From Tateyamaria sp. (GTDB lineage Bacteria > Pseudomonadota > Alphaproteobacteria > Rhodobacterales > Rhodobacteraceae), in NCBI GenBank assembly GCA_018668195.1, contig JABITU010000079.1:1-9426 (forward strand): a stretch of DNA of 9,426 bases, in the 5' to 3' direction. Under the pieces are notes generated by a model. That model saw nothing but the letters and a program-made list of their open reading frames with translations. It did no database searches and was not told the origin of the DNA. Shown here one piece after another: positions 1 through 5,790 of the stretch. The position numbers and the translations under genes are program-made. Position 1 is the first letter of the stretch, and the number at the start of each line of letters is the position of its first letter.

Positions 1-543
1 ACCCCCCGCGAGCAGCAAAGCCGCCACATCAATCTGGGCAAGCGTTGCCAGCAGGACGGCCAGGGCAGAGGGTGGGATAATGATCGCAAGACCACCGGTA
101 CCAAGGATCGGGCCAATGCTCATATGCGGCTTGTAACCACGTCGTCCCATTTCGGGCACCATCAAAGAGCCGAGCAAAGCCGTTGACCCCATGGACGAGC
201 CAGACAGGGTTGAAAACGCCGTGCCGCCCAAAACAGTCACATAGCTCAGCCGCCCCGGAAGACGCCCGAGCAGCTTGTCGATGGCGGTGAACATTCGACC
301 GCCAAGCCCCGTATGAAAGAAAATCTCGCCCATCAGCAAGAACAGCGGGATCGGCACCAACGCGTATTTTGTCAGCGCCCCAAGGCCGTTGCTTAGCAAC
401 TGACCGACCCCGCGCTCGCCACCCATAAAGATGTAAGCGCCAATGATGTTGGCCGCGAGAAAGGCCAAGGCAACCGGCATGCCGAGTGCCATCAGAAAGA
501 TGATCGACCCCACCAGCAGAGCGAGTGCTTCAAACCATTCCAT
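1..543 (-). CDS. dctM: TRAP transporter large permease, DctM family (3' end outside window)
   Basis: Large membrane subunit of a tripartite ATP-independent periplasmic (TRAP) transporter. It forms the ion-gradient-driven channel in the inner membrane that takes substrate handed over by the periplasmic DctP protein. The first 181 residues are visible, starting MEWFEALALL, and the frame is open to the left edge; the family is usually about 430 residues, so well over half is missing. The visible part is strongly hydrophobic and carries typical DctM stretches: GMPVALAFL near residue 22, a PIPLFLLMGEIFF segment near residue 65, a GSSMGSTALLGSLMVPEM segment near residue 116, and a Gly/Pro-rich membrane segment (GGLAIIIPPSALAVLL) near residue 149. 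Its ATG shares one base with the dctQ stop codon (TAATG), so the two are translationally coupled. The family call is secure; the transported substrate is unknown. Confidence 0.95.
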   Translation of the reverse strand, partial: MEWFEALALLVGSIIFLMALGMPVALAFLAANIIGAYIFMGGERGVGQLLSNGLGALTKYALVPIPLFLLMGEIFFHTGLGGRMFTAIDKLLGRLPGRLSYVTVLGGTAFSTLSGSSMGSTALLGSLMVPEMGRRGYKPHMSIGPILGTGGLAIIIPPSALAVLLATLAQIDVAALLLAGG

Positions 544-1049
544 TATTCGTGAATCCCTGCTTCACCGGAGTGCATTAAGTCTTTCCCGAAAACAAAGTGC
601 GAAAACTCAATCGCCATCAGGCCAAAGCTGACAGGAAAGGTGATCGTTAACATCCAACGGGGGTAGTAATATGCGCGGGTGTCAAAGTCGCCGCGCTCGA
701 TGTTTTTCAGGAACAGCTCAAGGCCCTTCCACGCGAGAATCACGCAAACCAGCACGCAGAGGATTGCGACGATCCGGCTCACGATCCGCCGTGCCTTGTT
801 AGGCAGTGCAGCCGTGACAAGTTCGATATGCACATGGCCCTTTTCACGCACCAGCCAGGGCGCGCCCAGCATGGTCATATAAAGAAGGCCATATTCCGCA
901 GAGGTGAACAACCACGCAAAAGGCTGCAAGCCAGCGTTGCGCAGCAGCACCGAAGTGATCACAGAGATCATCAGCCAAACGAGCGTTGCACCAGCAACAA
1001 CGGCAAAGAAATTTACCAAAAAGGCGAAAGTGCGAGAGATCATGTGCAT
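543..1049 (-). CDS. dctQ: TRAP transporter small permease, DctQ family
   Basis: Small four-helix membrane subunit of the TRAP system, pairing with DctM. From the chosen ATG it has 168 residues, a normal size for DctQ. Hydrophobic segments lie at about residues 8-30, 44-64, 86-107 and 127-147. The conserved DctQ-like stretch REKGHVHIELV follows the second segment. A longer reading from TTG at 1103 is possible, but that TTG lies inside the stem-loop just after dctP and the added residues are not membrane-like. ATG at 1049 is therefore preferred, and ATG at 1043 is an equally plausible alternative. No clear Shine-Dalgarno sequence precedes either one. The gene follows dctP by 57 bases and overlaps dctM by one base. 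Substrate is not inferable from this subunit. Confidence 0.92.
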   Translation of the reverse strand: MHMISRTFAFLVNFFAVVAGATLVWLMISVITSVLLRNAGLQPFAWLFTSAEYGLLYMTMLGAPWLVREKGHVHIELVTAALPNKARRIVSRIVAILCVLVCVILAWKGLELFLKNIERGDFDTRAYYYPRWMLTITFPVSFGLMAIEFSHFVFGKDLMHSGEAGIHE

Positions 1050-1073
1050 ATCGGACTTATTGAAACCGAAAGG

Positions 1074-1098
1074 CGGGCTGATCACAGCGACCAGCCCG
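1074..1098 (-). promoter_or_regulatory. Intercistronic stem-loop between dctP and dctQ
   Basis: In the minus-strand transcript a ten-base 5' arm CGGGCTGGTC pairs with GATCAGCCCG across a five-base loop GCTGT, with a single G-U wobble. It begins nine bases after the dctP stop codon. The sequence after it is pyrimidine-rich (CCTTTCGGTTTC) but has no real U-run, so a strong terminator is unlikely. The position suits an mRNA-stabilising or partial-termination element that makes the binding protein more abundant than the permeases, as is often proposed for TRAP operons. The fold is seen directly; the function is inference. Confidence 0.6.
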
Positions 1099-1106
1099 TC
1101 CAAGTT

Positions 1107-2120
1107 TTATTTTGCGGCGTTGAGATCGTAGAACAACTCGAGCAGGCGATCATAGTTGGCTGTACCACCCGGTTGCTCAGCCATAACCGACTTCATGCGC
1201 TCCCAGGTTTTCTCGCGCGCAGCAGCGAGGTAATTCGCTTTTGCTTCACCTTCGAGCGTGACGACCTTCATGCCAGCGGCATCAAGCGCTGCAAAGTCTT
1301 CGTCGCGTTTGATGCGCAGGGCTGCAACGCTGTCCTTCTCGTGCTGAATGGCCACATCCTGAACGATCTTGCGGGCTTCCTCAGAGAGAGAGTCCCACTT
1401 TTCGTTGTTTACGATGACACCAAGGTCAGTCGAAAAGAAGCAAGGTTCAATCCGGTAGTTCAGAAACTCGTTCCATTTCAGATCAATCAGGCCGATCTGG
1501 GTCCAACCCGTCGCATCAACAACACCGCGTTGGAGCGCGGAGTAGACTTCACCGGTGGGCAAGTCGATGACCTGAGCGTTCAGGTAGTTGGTGAAAAACG
1601 CGTTATAAACGTTGTTACCGCGAAGCTTGAGGCCGTCGACTTCAAGGTTGCCGTCTGCGTCAAACTTTGGCTCATCGCGCGTCCAAAGGTTGTAGCATAC
1701 ACCACTGTCAAACCAGCCGAGATACTTAAGGCCCATCTTTTCTTGGTGGATTTGGTCGACCAGCTCGATGCCGCCGTTTGCGCGGGTTTCAATCGCTGTC
1801 AGGTTGGATGCGACCATCGCATCTTTCTCGGGCAGCGCACCGCCGTAAAAAGAACCGGGCGTGTAAACCATATCAACGACCCCGTCGCGCACCGCATCGG
1901 GCTGCTGGAACATGCCAATAGCCTCTGGCCCGCCGCGCACGTCGATCTGAACGACGCCTACGCCAGCTTCGTTCACTTTGTCGACGAATGACAGAAAGCT
2001 CTTGGTGTAAATCAGGCTTTCAGGAAACGCATGTACCGCTGAGATTTTCTCTTCCGCTTGCGCCAGTCCAGCAAGCAAAGTCGAGCTGGCCAAAATGCCG
2101 CCCCAAATAGTCATCTTCAT
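1107..2120 (-). CDS. dctP: TRAP transporter periplasmic substrate-binding protein, DctP family
   Basis: Periplasmic solute receptor that captures an organic acid and delivers it to DctQM. It has 337 residues, normal for DctP. The N-terminus is a signal peptide (MKMTIWGGILASSTLLAGLAQA) with a probable Ala-X-Ala-type cleavage site near residue 22. The central signature is present: LKLRGNN near 164-170, whose Arg167 matches the arginine that in this family contacts the substrate carboxylate, followed by FFTNYLNAQVIDLPTGEVY and ALQRGVVDATGW (about residues 175-206). Start choice is firm: GGGAGGA lies seven bases before the ATG. The gene lies 96 bases after leuD on the same strand, so it is probably in the same operon, possibly with an extra promoter or processing site in the gap. 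An organic anion is likely given the arginine; nothing seen fixes which one. Confidence 0.95.
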   Translation of the reverse strand: MKMTIWGGILASSTLLAGLAQAEEKISAVHAFPESLIYTKSFLSFVDKVNEAGVGVVQIDVRGGPEAIGMFQQPDAVRDGVVDMVYTPGSFYGGALPEKDAMVASNLTAIETRANGGIELVDQIHQEKMGLKYLGWFDSGVCYNLWTRDEPKFDADGNLEVDGLKLRGNNVYNAFFTNYLNAQVIDLPTGEVYSALQRGVVDATGWTQIGLIDLKWNEFLNYRIEPCFFSTDLGVIVNNEKWDSLSEEARKIVQDVAIQHEKDSVAALRIKRDEDFAALDAAGMKVVTLEGEAKANYLAAAREKTWERMKSVMAEQPGGTANYDRLLELFYDLNAAK

Positions 2121-2127
2121 TTTGAAG

Positions 2128-2134
2128 TCCTCCC
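2128..2134 (-). promoter_or_regulatory. Strong ribosome binding site of dctP
   Basis: GGGAGGA on the minus strand, seven bases before the dctP ATG. It is the best Shine-Dalgarno match in the leftward operon, which fits a binding protein that must be made in excess over its permease. Confidence 0.75.
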
Positions 2135-2142
2135 ATTTTTCT

Positions 2143-2165
2143 CAAGCGAAAGTTCGCCTCGCTTG
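2143..2165 (-). repeat. Inverted repeat in the leuD-dctP gap
   Basis: Seven-base arms CAAGCGA and TCGCTTG are separated by nine bases, just upstream of the dctP ribosome binding site. On the transcript strand the downstream arm is followed by AGAAAAAT, so it is not a classical terminator for the leftward operon. On the plus strand it is followed by TTTTGTGT, but no plus-strand gene ends here. It could be an RNA structure limiting or protecting the dctP message, or an operator. Function is uncertain. Confidence 0.35.
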
Positions 2166-2216
2166 TTTTGTGTGGCACTTGTCAGATGCCGGTTAGCGCA
2201 GCATAGGCTGCATATT

Positions 2217-2828
2217 TCAAACGTTTGATGCGGGCACAGCCCACGGTTTGGTTTGAGCGTATTTGGACTTGAATGCCGAGATTTGCGCATTGTGTTGCTG
2301 CGTCAGATCTATGTCATCCCATCCGTTCAAAAGTTTCATCCGCCAGGTTTCATCAAGCACGAAATCTAGTTGTTTTGCATTAAAGGAGGCCTGCCCATTT
2401 TTCAGATCAATGCGTACCTCACAAGGCGATTTGCCGATGAATGAGACAAGCTCATCATAGGTTTCAGGCTTAATGCGTGCAGGCAAAAGCCCGTTATTGA
2501 CAGAGTTACTGGCGAAAATGTCGCCAAAGCTCGAGGCAAAAACGGCGTGATATCCTGCGTCGATCAAAGCGTAAACCGCCGCTTCGCGTGAGGAGCCGCT
2601 GCCAAAGTTTGCGCCAGCAACAAGGACAGAGGCTTGCTGAGCTTGGTTCAAAGGAAATTCGGGGCGCAATGCCCCTGATGCATCGCGGCGCACGTCATGC
2701 AAAAGGTAGTCGCCATAACCCTCAGAGCGTGGCACAGACATAAACCGAGCAGGGATCAGCTGATCTGTGTCAACATTTGCAAGGGGCAGTGCCACCGCAA
2801 CACCGTCATGTGTCTGCCATCCCGCCAT
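2217..2828 (-). CDS. LeuD-like small subunit of an aconitase-superfamily hydro-lyase
   Basis: Small (swivelling-domain) subunit of a heterodimeric isopropylmalate isomerase-type enzyme. These proteins move or add water across a double bond in di- or tricarboxylic acids, together with the Fe-S large subunit. It has 203 residues, the normal LeuD length. NVDTDQLIPARFM (18-30) matches the N-terminal LeuD signature, and NFGSGSSREAAVYAL (74-88) matches the substrate-loop region, followed by SSFGDIFASNSVNNGLLP (99-116). Leucine-pathway LeuD normally reads SREHAPWAL here and IPKQFL-like earlier; this protein has SREAAVYAL and IPARFM, so the loop histidine, proline and tryptophan are gone. That, with the TRAP/HyuAB context and no leuA or leuB nearby, suggests a catabolic paralogue, for example a maleate-, citraconate- or alkylmalate-type hydratase. 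Its ATG shares one base with the leuC stop (TGATG). The family is sure; the substrate is not. Confidence 0.9.
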   Translation of the reverse strand: MAGWQTHDGVAVALPLANVDTDQLIPARFMSVPRSEGYGDYLLHDVRRDASGALRPEFPLNQAQQASVLVAGANFGSGSSREAAVYALIDAGYHAVFASSFGDIFASNSVNNGLLPARIKPETYDELVSFIGKSPCEVRIDLKNGQASFNAKQLDFVLDETWRMKLLNGWDDIDLTQQHNAQISAFKSKYAQTKPWAVPASNV

Positions 2829-4234
2829 CAGCTGTCCCGATCTCGCAAGAGCATGCGCACATCGGTGATTTCTCCGGTGATTGCTGCCGCCGCGACCATG
2901 GCCGGTGACATAAGGTGCGTGCGTGCGCCGCGCCCTTGGCGCCCCTTAAAGTTACGATTAGTAGATGATGCGCAGCGCTTGGCATTGCCGACAAGATCAC
3001 CATTCATGCCGACACACATCGAACACCCGGAGTCAGCCCACTCCAGCCCGGCATCAGTAAACACTTTGTCCAGACCCTCTTTTTCCGCCTGAGCCTTGAT
3101 GAGTTGCGACCCCGGAGAAACAAGCCCCGGCACTTTGACGCGATGCCCCGCAAGCACGGCCGCCGCAGCCCGCAGATCTTCGATCCGGCCATTTGTGCAA
3201 GACCCGATGAAGACCTGATCAACCGCAGTTCCGGCAAGGCTTTTTCCTCGCGTCAGCCCCATATACTCTAGCGCCTCAGACGCGAGGTCCGACTTCTGCG
3301 GGCTCAGCATGGCGGGGTCCGGCAGGGGCGCGTCTATCGGCAGTGCCTGTTCAGGGCTTGTGCCCCATGTAACAGTCGGAGCGATGTCCGCCGCATCAAT
3401 GTGGATATCAATGTCAAAAGCCGCGTCAGCGTCTGAGCTTAAGGCATCCCACGCTTTTTCTGCGGCGTCCCACTCATCGGCGACAGGCGCATAAGGGCGG
3501 CCCTTTACATAGGCTTTGGTGGTCTCGTCAGGAGCGACCATGCCAAAGCGCGCACCCCCTTCGATAGACAGGTTGCAAAGCGTCATACGCCCTTCCATCG
3601 TCAGGGCGCGAACAGTGCTTCCTGCATATTCGATGGCATGGCCCTGCGCGCCGCCTGTTCCGAGACGCGCGATCCAGTGAAGTGCGATGTCCTTGGCCGT
3701 AACGCCTGCTTCCAACTCTCCATCAATGGTGATCCGCATCACTTTGGGCTTTTTTTGCCAAATCGTTTGCGTCGCCAGAACATGCGCAACTTCTGTCGCC
3801 CCGATCCCGAAGGCTAAAGCCCCGAAGGCACCATGGGTTGAGGTGTGGCTGTCGCCGCAATTGATCAGCAAACCAGGCAGGGTAATGCCTTGCTCCGGCC
3901 CGACAACATGAACAATGCCCTGCGTGGGGTCATCAAGATCGAAGATGCGCAGCTCGTGTTTTTCGGCGTTCTGGCGAAGCGTATCGATCATCCGCGCAAT
4001 CTGCGGATCAATTATATTGCTGCGGCCACGCGTCGGCGCATAATGATCGACCACAGCCACGGTGTTGTCGGGTGCGACTATGGGCAGGCCACGCGCGGCG
4101 ATCTTGGCGAAGGCGTGATGTGAGCCCTCATGCACCAAGTGCCGGTCGACCCACAACAGCGAGACGCCATCTTCGCGGCGCAAGATTTCATGCGCAGCCC
4201 AGAGTTTGCCGAAAAGGGTTTGCCGGCGGCTCAT
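2828..4234 (-). CDS. LeuC-like large subunit of an aconitase-superfamily hydro-lyase
   Basis: Fe-S catalytic subunit pairing with the LeuD-like protein. It has 468 residues, the normal LeuC length. The 4Fe-4S ligand cysteines are all present: Cys346 in FIGSCTNGRIEDL, and Cys404 and Cys407 in GCSMC. Other conserved parts are WVDRHLVHEG (28-37), VDHYAPTRG (62-70), CGDSHTSTHGAFGALAFGIG (126-145), the GRMTLCNLSIEGGAR stretch (215-229) and NRNFKGRQGRGARTHL (426-441). After the cysteine pair it reads VGMNGD, where biosynthetic LeuC usually reads LAMNPD, and RCASSTNRNFKG replaces the usual RCASTSNRNFEG. These changes near the active site support a paralogue with a different substrate. ATG overlaps the gntR stop by four bases (ATGA), with AGGTG just upstream. 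It is intact and probably active; leucine biosynthesis is the alternative role but is disfavoured by context. Confidence 0.92.
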   Translation of the reverse strand: MSRRQTLFGKLWAAHEILRREDGVSLLWVDRHLVHEGSHHAFAKIAARGLPIVAPDNTVAVVDHYAPTRGRSNIIDPQIARMIDTLRQNAEKHELRIFDLDDPTQGIVHVVGPEQGITLPGLLINCGDSHTSTHGAFGALAFGIGATEVAHVLATQTIWQKKPKVMRITIDGELEAGVTAKDIALHWIARLGTGGAQGHAIEYAGSTVRALTMEGRMTLCNLSIEGGARFGMVAPDETTKAYVKGRPYAPVADEWDAAEKAWDALSSDADAAFDIDIHIDAADIAPTVTWGTSPEQALPIDAPLPDPAMLSPQKSDLASEALEYMGLTRGKSLAGTAVDQVFIGSCTNGRIEDLRAAAAVLAGHRVKVPGLVSPGSQLIKAQAEKEGLDKVFTDAGLEWADSGCSMCVGMNGDLVGNAKRCASSTNRNFKGRQGRGARTHLMSPAMVAAAAITGEITDVRMLLRDRDS

Positions 4235-5049
4235 GGGCGCACCTGCTCATTTTCGTCCTGACCTGTCTGGCCAATCGCTGGCTCCCAGTGGCGTGCCTCG
4301 CCCTTGCCAGTGCGCACCAATGGCATCTCAAGGCTGAACATATCCGGACGATACAGCCCCGAAAGATACTCGACACCATTGCCGTCAATGTCGCGCACGA
4401 TGCGCTTCATTGACAATAGCGCAGATCCTTCAGCAACTTCCAGCGCTTCGGCGACTTCGGGGCCTGCAAGGCTGGCGGACACCGACTGATGGGCCGCATC
4501 TATCTGGACGCCGCTGCGCTCCAACAGCTTGAACAATGGCGTGGTTGCCAAATCATTCTCGGAGTAATTGCGCGCGATGTGTGTCGGAACATAGGTGGTT
4601 AAGTGCGAAAACGGCACATTATCTGCCAAGCGTACCCGCGTGGCAATCTGTGCTTTCTCGTTTGCGTTCAACGCCAATGCTTGAGCCACATAATCAGGCG
4701 GCTGGCTGTAGGAAAACGACAAAAGCCGCGCCGTCGTCGATTGACCCATTTCAACAAGCTGGGGCATCAAGGTATTGAAGTTCATCGCAGCGCGCTTTTC
4801 AGTCAGAGACTTACTGCAAACCCTTGTGCCGCTGCCAATGCGCTTCTCGATCAGGCCTGCGGCACTCAAGGCATCCAAGGCCCGCCGCACAGTGACACGA
4901 GAGACCGAGTAAGCCTCGGCTAGCTTCTGTTCTCCAGGCAGTGTTTCACCATCGCACAGCCGGCCATCCGATATTTGATCGCACAGAGATAGATAAACGC
5001 GGCGCGCTTTGGCACCATCTGGCAACTTTGCTGAGCTGGCTGTTTCCAC
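4231..5049 (-). CDS. GntR-family transcriptional regulator, HutC/UTRA subfamily
   Basis: DNA-binding repressor expected to sense a ligand of this catabolic locus. From the chosen start it has 272 residues. A GntR winged helix-turn-helix spans about residues 14-80, with the recognition region LPGEQKLAEAYSVSRVTVRRAL (two runs: LPGEQKLAEAY at 38-48, SVSRVTVRRAL at 48-58) and a GSGTRV wing. A UTRA effector domain follows at about 93-240, with ATRVRLADNVPFSHLTTYVP (136-155) and a C-terminal YRPDMFSLEMP strand. GTG at 5049 is preferred because GGAGGGGG lies just upstream at good spacing; an upstream in-frame TTG at 5094 lies within the tandem repeat and has no such site. As first gene of the leftward operon, overlapping leuC by four bases, it should be co-expressed with the genes it controls, and likely autoregulates through the palindromes at 5155-5182. 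Effector unknown. Confidence 0.92.
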   Translation of the reverse strand: METASSAKLPDGAKARRVYLSLCDQISDGRLCDGETLPGEQKLAEAYSVSRVTVRRALDALSAAGLIEKRIGSGTRVCSKSLTEKRAAMNFNTLMPQLVEMGQSTTARLLSFSYSQPPDYVAQALALNANEKAQIATRVRLADNVPFSHLTTYVPTHIARNYSENDLATTPLFKLLERSGVQIDAAHQSVSASLAGPEVAEALEVAEGSALLSMKRIVRDIDGNGVEYLSGLYRPDMFSLEMPLVRTGKGEARHWEPAIGQTGQDENEQVRP

Positions 5050-5090
5050 TGCTGACCCCCTCCAAATGGCACTGACCGCACGAATCTTAG

Positions 5091-5117
5091 CCAATGAAGA
5101 CCAATGAAGACCAATGA
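5091..5117. repeat. Short tandem repeat, 10-bp unit, about 2.7 copies
   Basis: The unit CCAATGAAGA occurs at 5091-5100 and 5101-5110, followed by a partial copy CCAATGA at 5111-5117. The period is close to one DNA helical turn, so the copies face the same side of the helix. It lies upstream of the chosen gntR start, within its probable leader or promoter. It could be a cooperative binding site, a leader element, or a slippage product with no function. Confidence 0.8.
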
Positions 5118-5154
5118 TGTGTCGTTTTGCAAGAGAAAAATAGACTTAACAAAG

Positions 5155-5169
5155 ATACAAAAGTTGTAT
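5155..5169. promoter_or_regulatory. Inverted repeat, candidate operator half-site pair
   Basis: ATACAA and TTGTAT are perfect inverted arms separated by AAG. The right arm is also the left end of the larger palindrome at 5165-5182, giving three related half-sites in 28 bases. Probable binding site for the adjacent GntR/HutC-type repressor, by position and symmetry only. Confidence 0.5.
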
Positions 5170-5182
5170 TAAGCTTAATACA
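5165..5182. promoter_or_regulatory. 18-bp perfect palindrome, candidate GntR operator
   Basis: TGTATTAAGCTTAATACA reads the same on both strands over all 18 bases. It lies about 23 bases before the first ATG of the rightward operon and over 110 bases upstream of the gntR start. GntR/HutC regulators bind symmetric AT-rich sites with GT...AC outer bases, as here (GTATTAAG with CTTAATAC). It would overlap or abut the rightward promoter, so repression by steric block is plausible. Symmetry is seen directly; the binding protein is inferred. Confidence 0.65.
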
Positions 5183-5223
5183 GAAATAACTCTGAGATTG
5201 CTGGAATGACTTTGGGGGGGCCT

Positions 5224-5790
5224 ATGCCGATTGTTCAATTGCACGTGCTTGAGGGGTATACGCCGAAAGATAAGCTGCGCCTCGGTGAAGCGATTACAGA
5301 TGCTGTTCGTCTAGTGGTGCCTGCAGCACCTGACCTTGTGACGGTCACGATTAACGATATTCCGGCGCAGAACTATTACCGCGGTCGAACATCAAGACAT
5401 CCCGCGCCTGCCAAACCTGATCCGGTAGAAACGGTGCGCACATTTTTATCAGCGATGGAAGCGCGCGACTTGGAAAAGGCCCAAGGCATCCTCTCGAAAG
5501 GTTTCACAATGACCTTTCCCGGTACCAGACCGATGACAACACTCACACAGCTGATTGATTGGGCAAAACCGCGCTACCGTCGTGTGAGCAAAACCTATGA
5601 TGGCTTTGATGCCATGCAAAGCGCGGGCGACGCTGCCATCGTCTATTGCCGTGGCACCCTTTCGGGAGAGTGGCCTGATGGGACCACCTTTACAGGCATC
5701 CGATTCATCGACCGTTTCGAAGTCGTAGGGGACAAACTTACCCAACAAGACGTCTGGAACGACATCGCTGAAACAAAGGCTAAAACATGA
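5224..5790 (+). CDS. Two-domain protein: tautomerase-like N-terminus fused to SnoaL/NTF2-like C-terminus
   Basis: From the chosen start it has 188 residues. Residues 2-55 (PIVQLHVLEGYTPKDKLRLG onward) resemble 4-oxalocrotonate tautomerase subunits, in which Pro1, exposed after Met removal, is the catalytic base. Residues 67-182 look like a SnoaL/NTF2-like alpha+beta domain: DPVETVRTFLSAMEARDLEKA, then FTMTFPG, then a beta-rich end with GTLSGEWPDGT and FIDRFEVVGDKL. Proline-rich RHPAPAKPDP links them. ATG at 5224 is chosen because it places the proline at position 1; ATG at 5206 would bury it and add six residues (MTLGGP). Of the 4-OT active-site arginines, Arg11 is Tyr here and the Arg39 position appears to be non-arginine, so activity is unlikely to be classical 4-OT. 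The role may be isomerisation or binding of an enol/keto intermediate of the HyuAB reaction. It overlaps hyuB by four bases (ATGA). Confidence 0.82.
   Translation: MPIVQLHVLEGYTPKDKLRLGEAITDAVRLVVPAAPDLVTVTINDIPAQNYYRGRTSRHPAPAKPDPVETVRTFLSAMEARDLEKAQGILSKGFTMTFPGTRPMTTLTQLIDWAKPRYRRVSKTYDGFDAMQSAGDAAIVYCRGTLSGEWPDGTTFTGIRFIDRFEVVGDKLTQQDVWNDIAETKAKT

Larger units (their letters stand above)
5050..5223. promoter_or_regulatory. Divergent promoter/operator region between the two operons
   Basis: The only sizeable non-coding stretch in the window, about 170 bases, and AT-rich between about 5120 and 5190 against GC-rich genes on both sides. Both operons must start here or very close by. It contains the ribosome binding site of gntR (GGAGGGGG on the minus strand), a 10-bp tandem repeat (5091-5117) and two inverted repeats sharing a half-site (5155-5182). 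I could not assign -35 and -10 boxes with confidence on either strand; TTGTAT at 5164-5169 followed 17 bases later by TAACTC is one weak plus-strand possibility. Confidence 0.75.

Noticed and set aside
1074..1098. Rho-independent terminator ending a dctP-only transcript
   Set aside because: The stem is strong but is not followed by a U-run, and dctQ and dctM follow on the same strand, so it was called an intercistronic stem-loop.
1050..1103. Extended N-terminus of dctQ from a TTG codon
   Set aside because: The added residues overlap the dctP-dctQ stem-loop, do not look like DctQ sequence, and TTG is a rare start; ATG 1049 or 1043 gives a normal-length protein.
828..1991. A 387-codon open frame on the plus strand, antisense to dctP and dctQ
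   Set aside because: Its translation shows no recognisable fold or motif and it lies wholly opposite two clear TRAP genes. Long antisense frames are common in GC-rich coding DNA.
2217..4234. Housekeeping leucine-biosynthesis leuCD
   Set aside because: Not excluded, but the substrate-loop and post-cysteine motifs differ from the usual biosynthetic forms and the neighbours are catabolic, so no leuC/leuD symbols were assigned.
5050..5223. Riboswitch or small RNA in the divergent region
   Set aside because: The only structures seen are short DNA palindromes typical of protein operators; no complex conserved RNA fold or terminator/antiterminator pair was evident.
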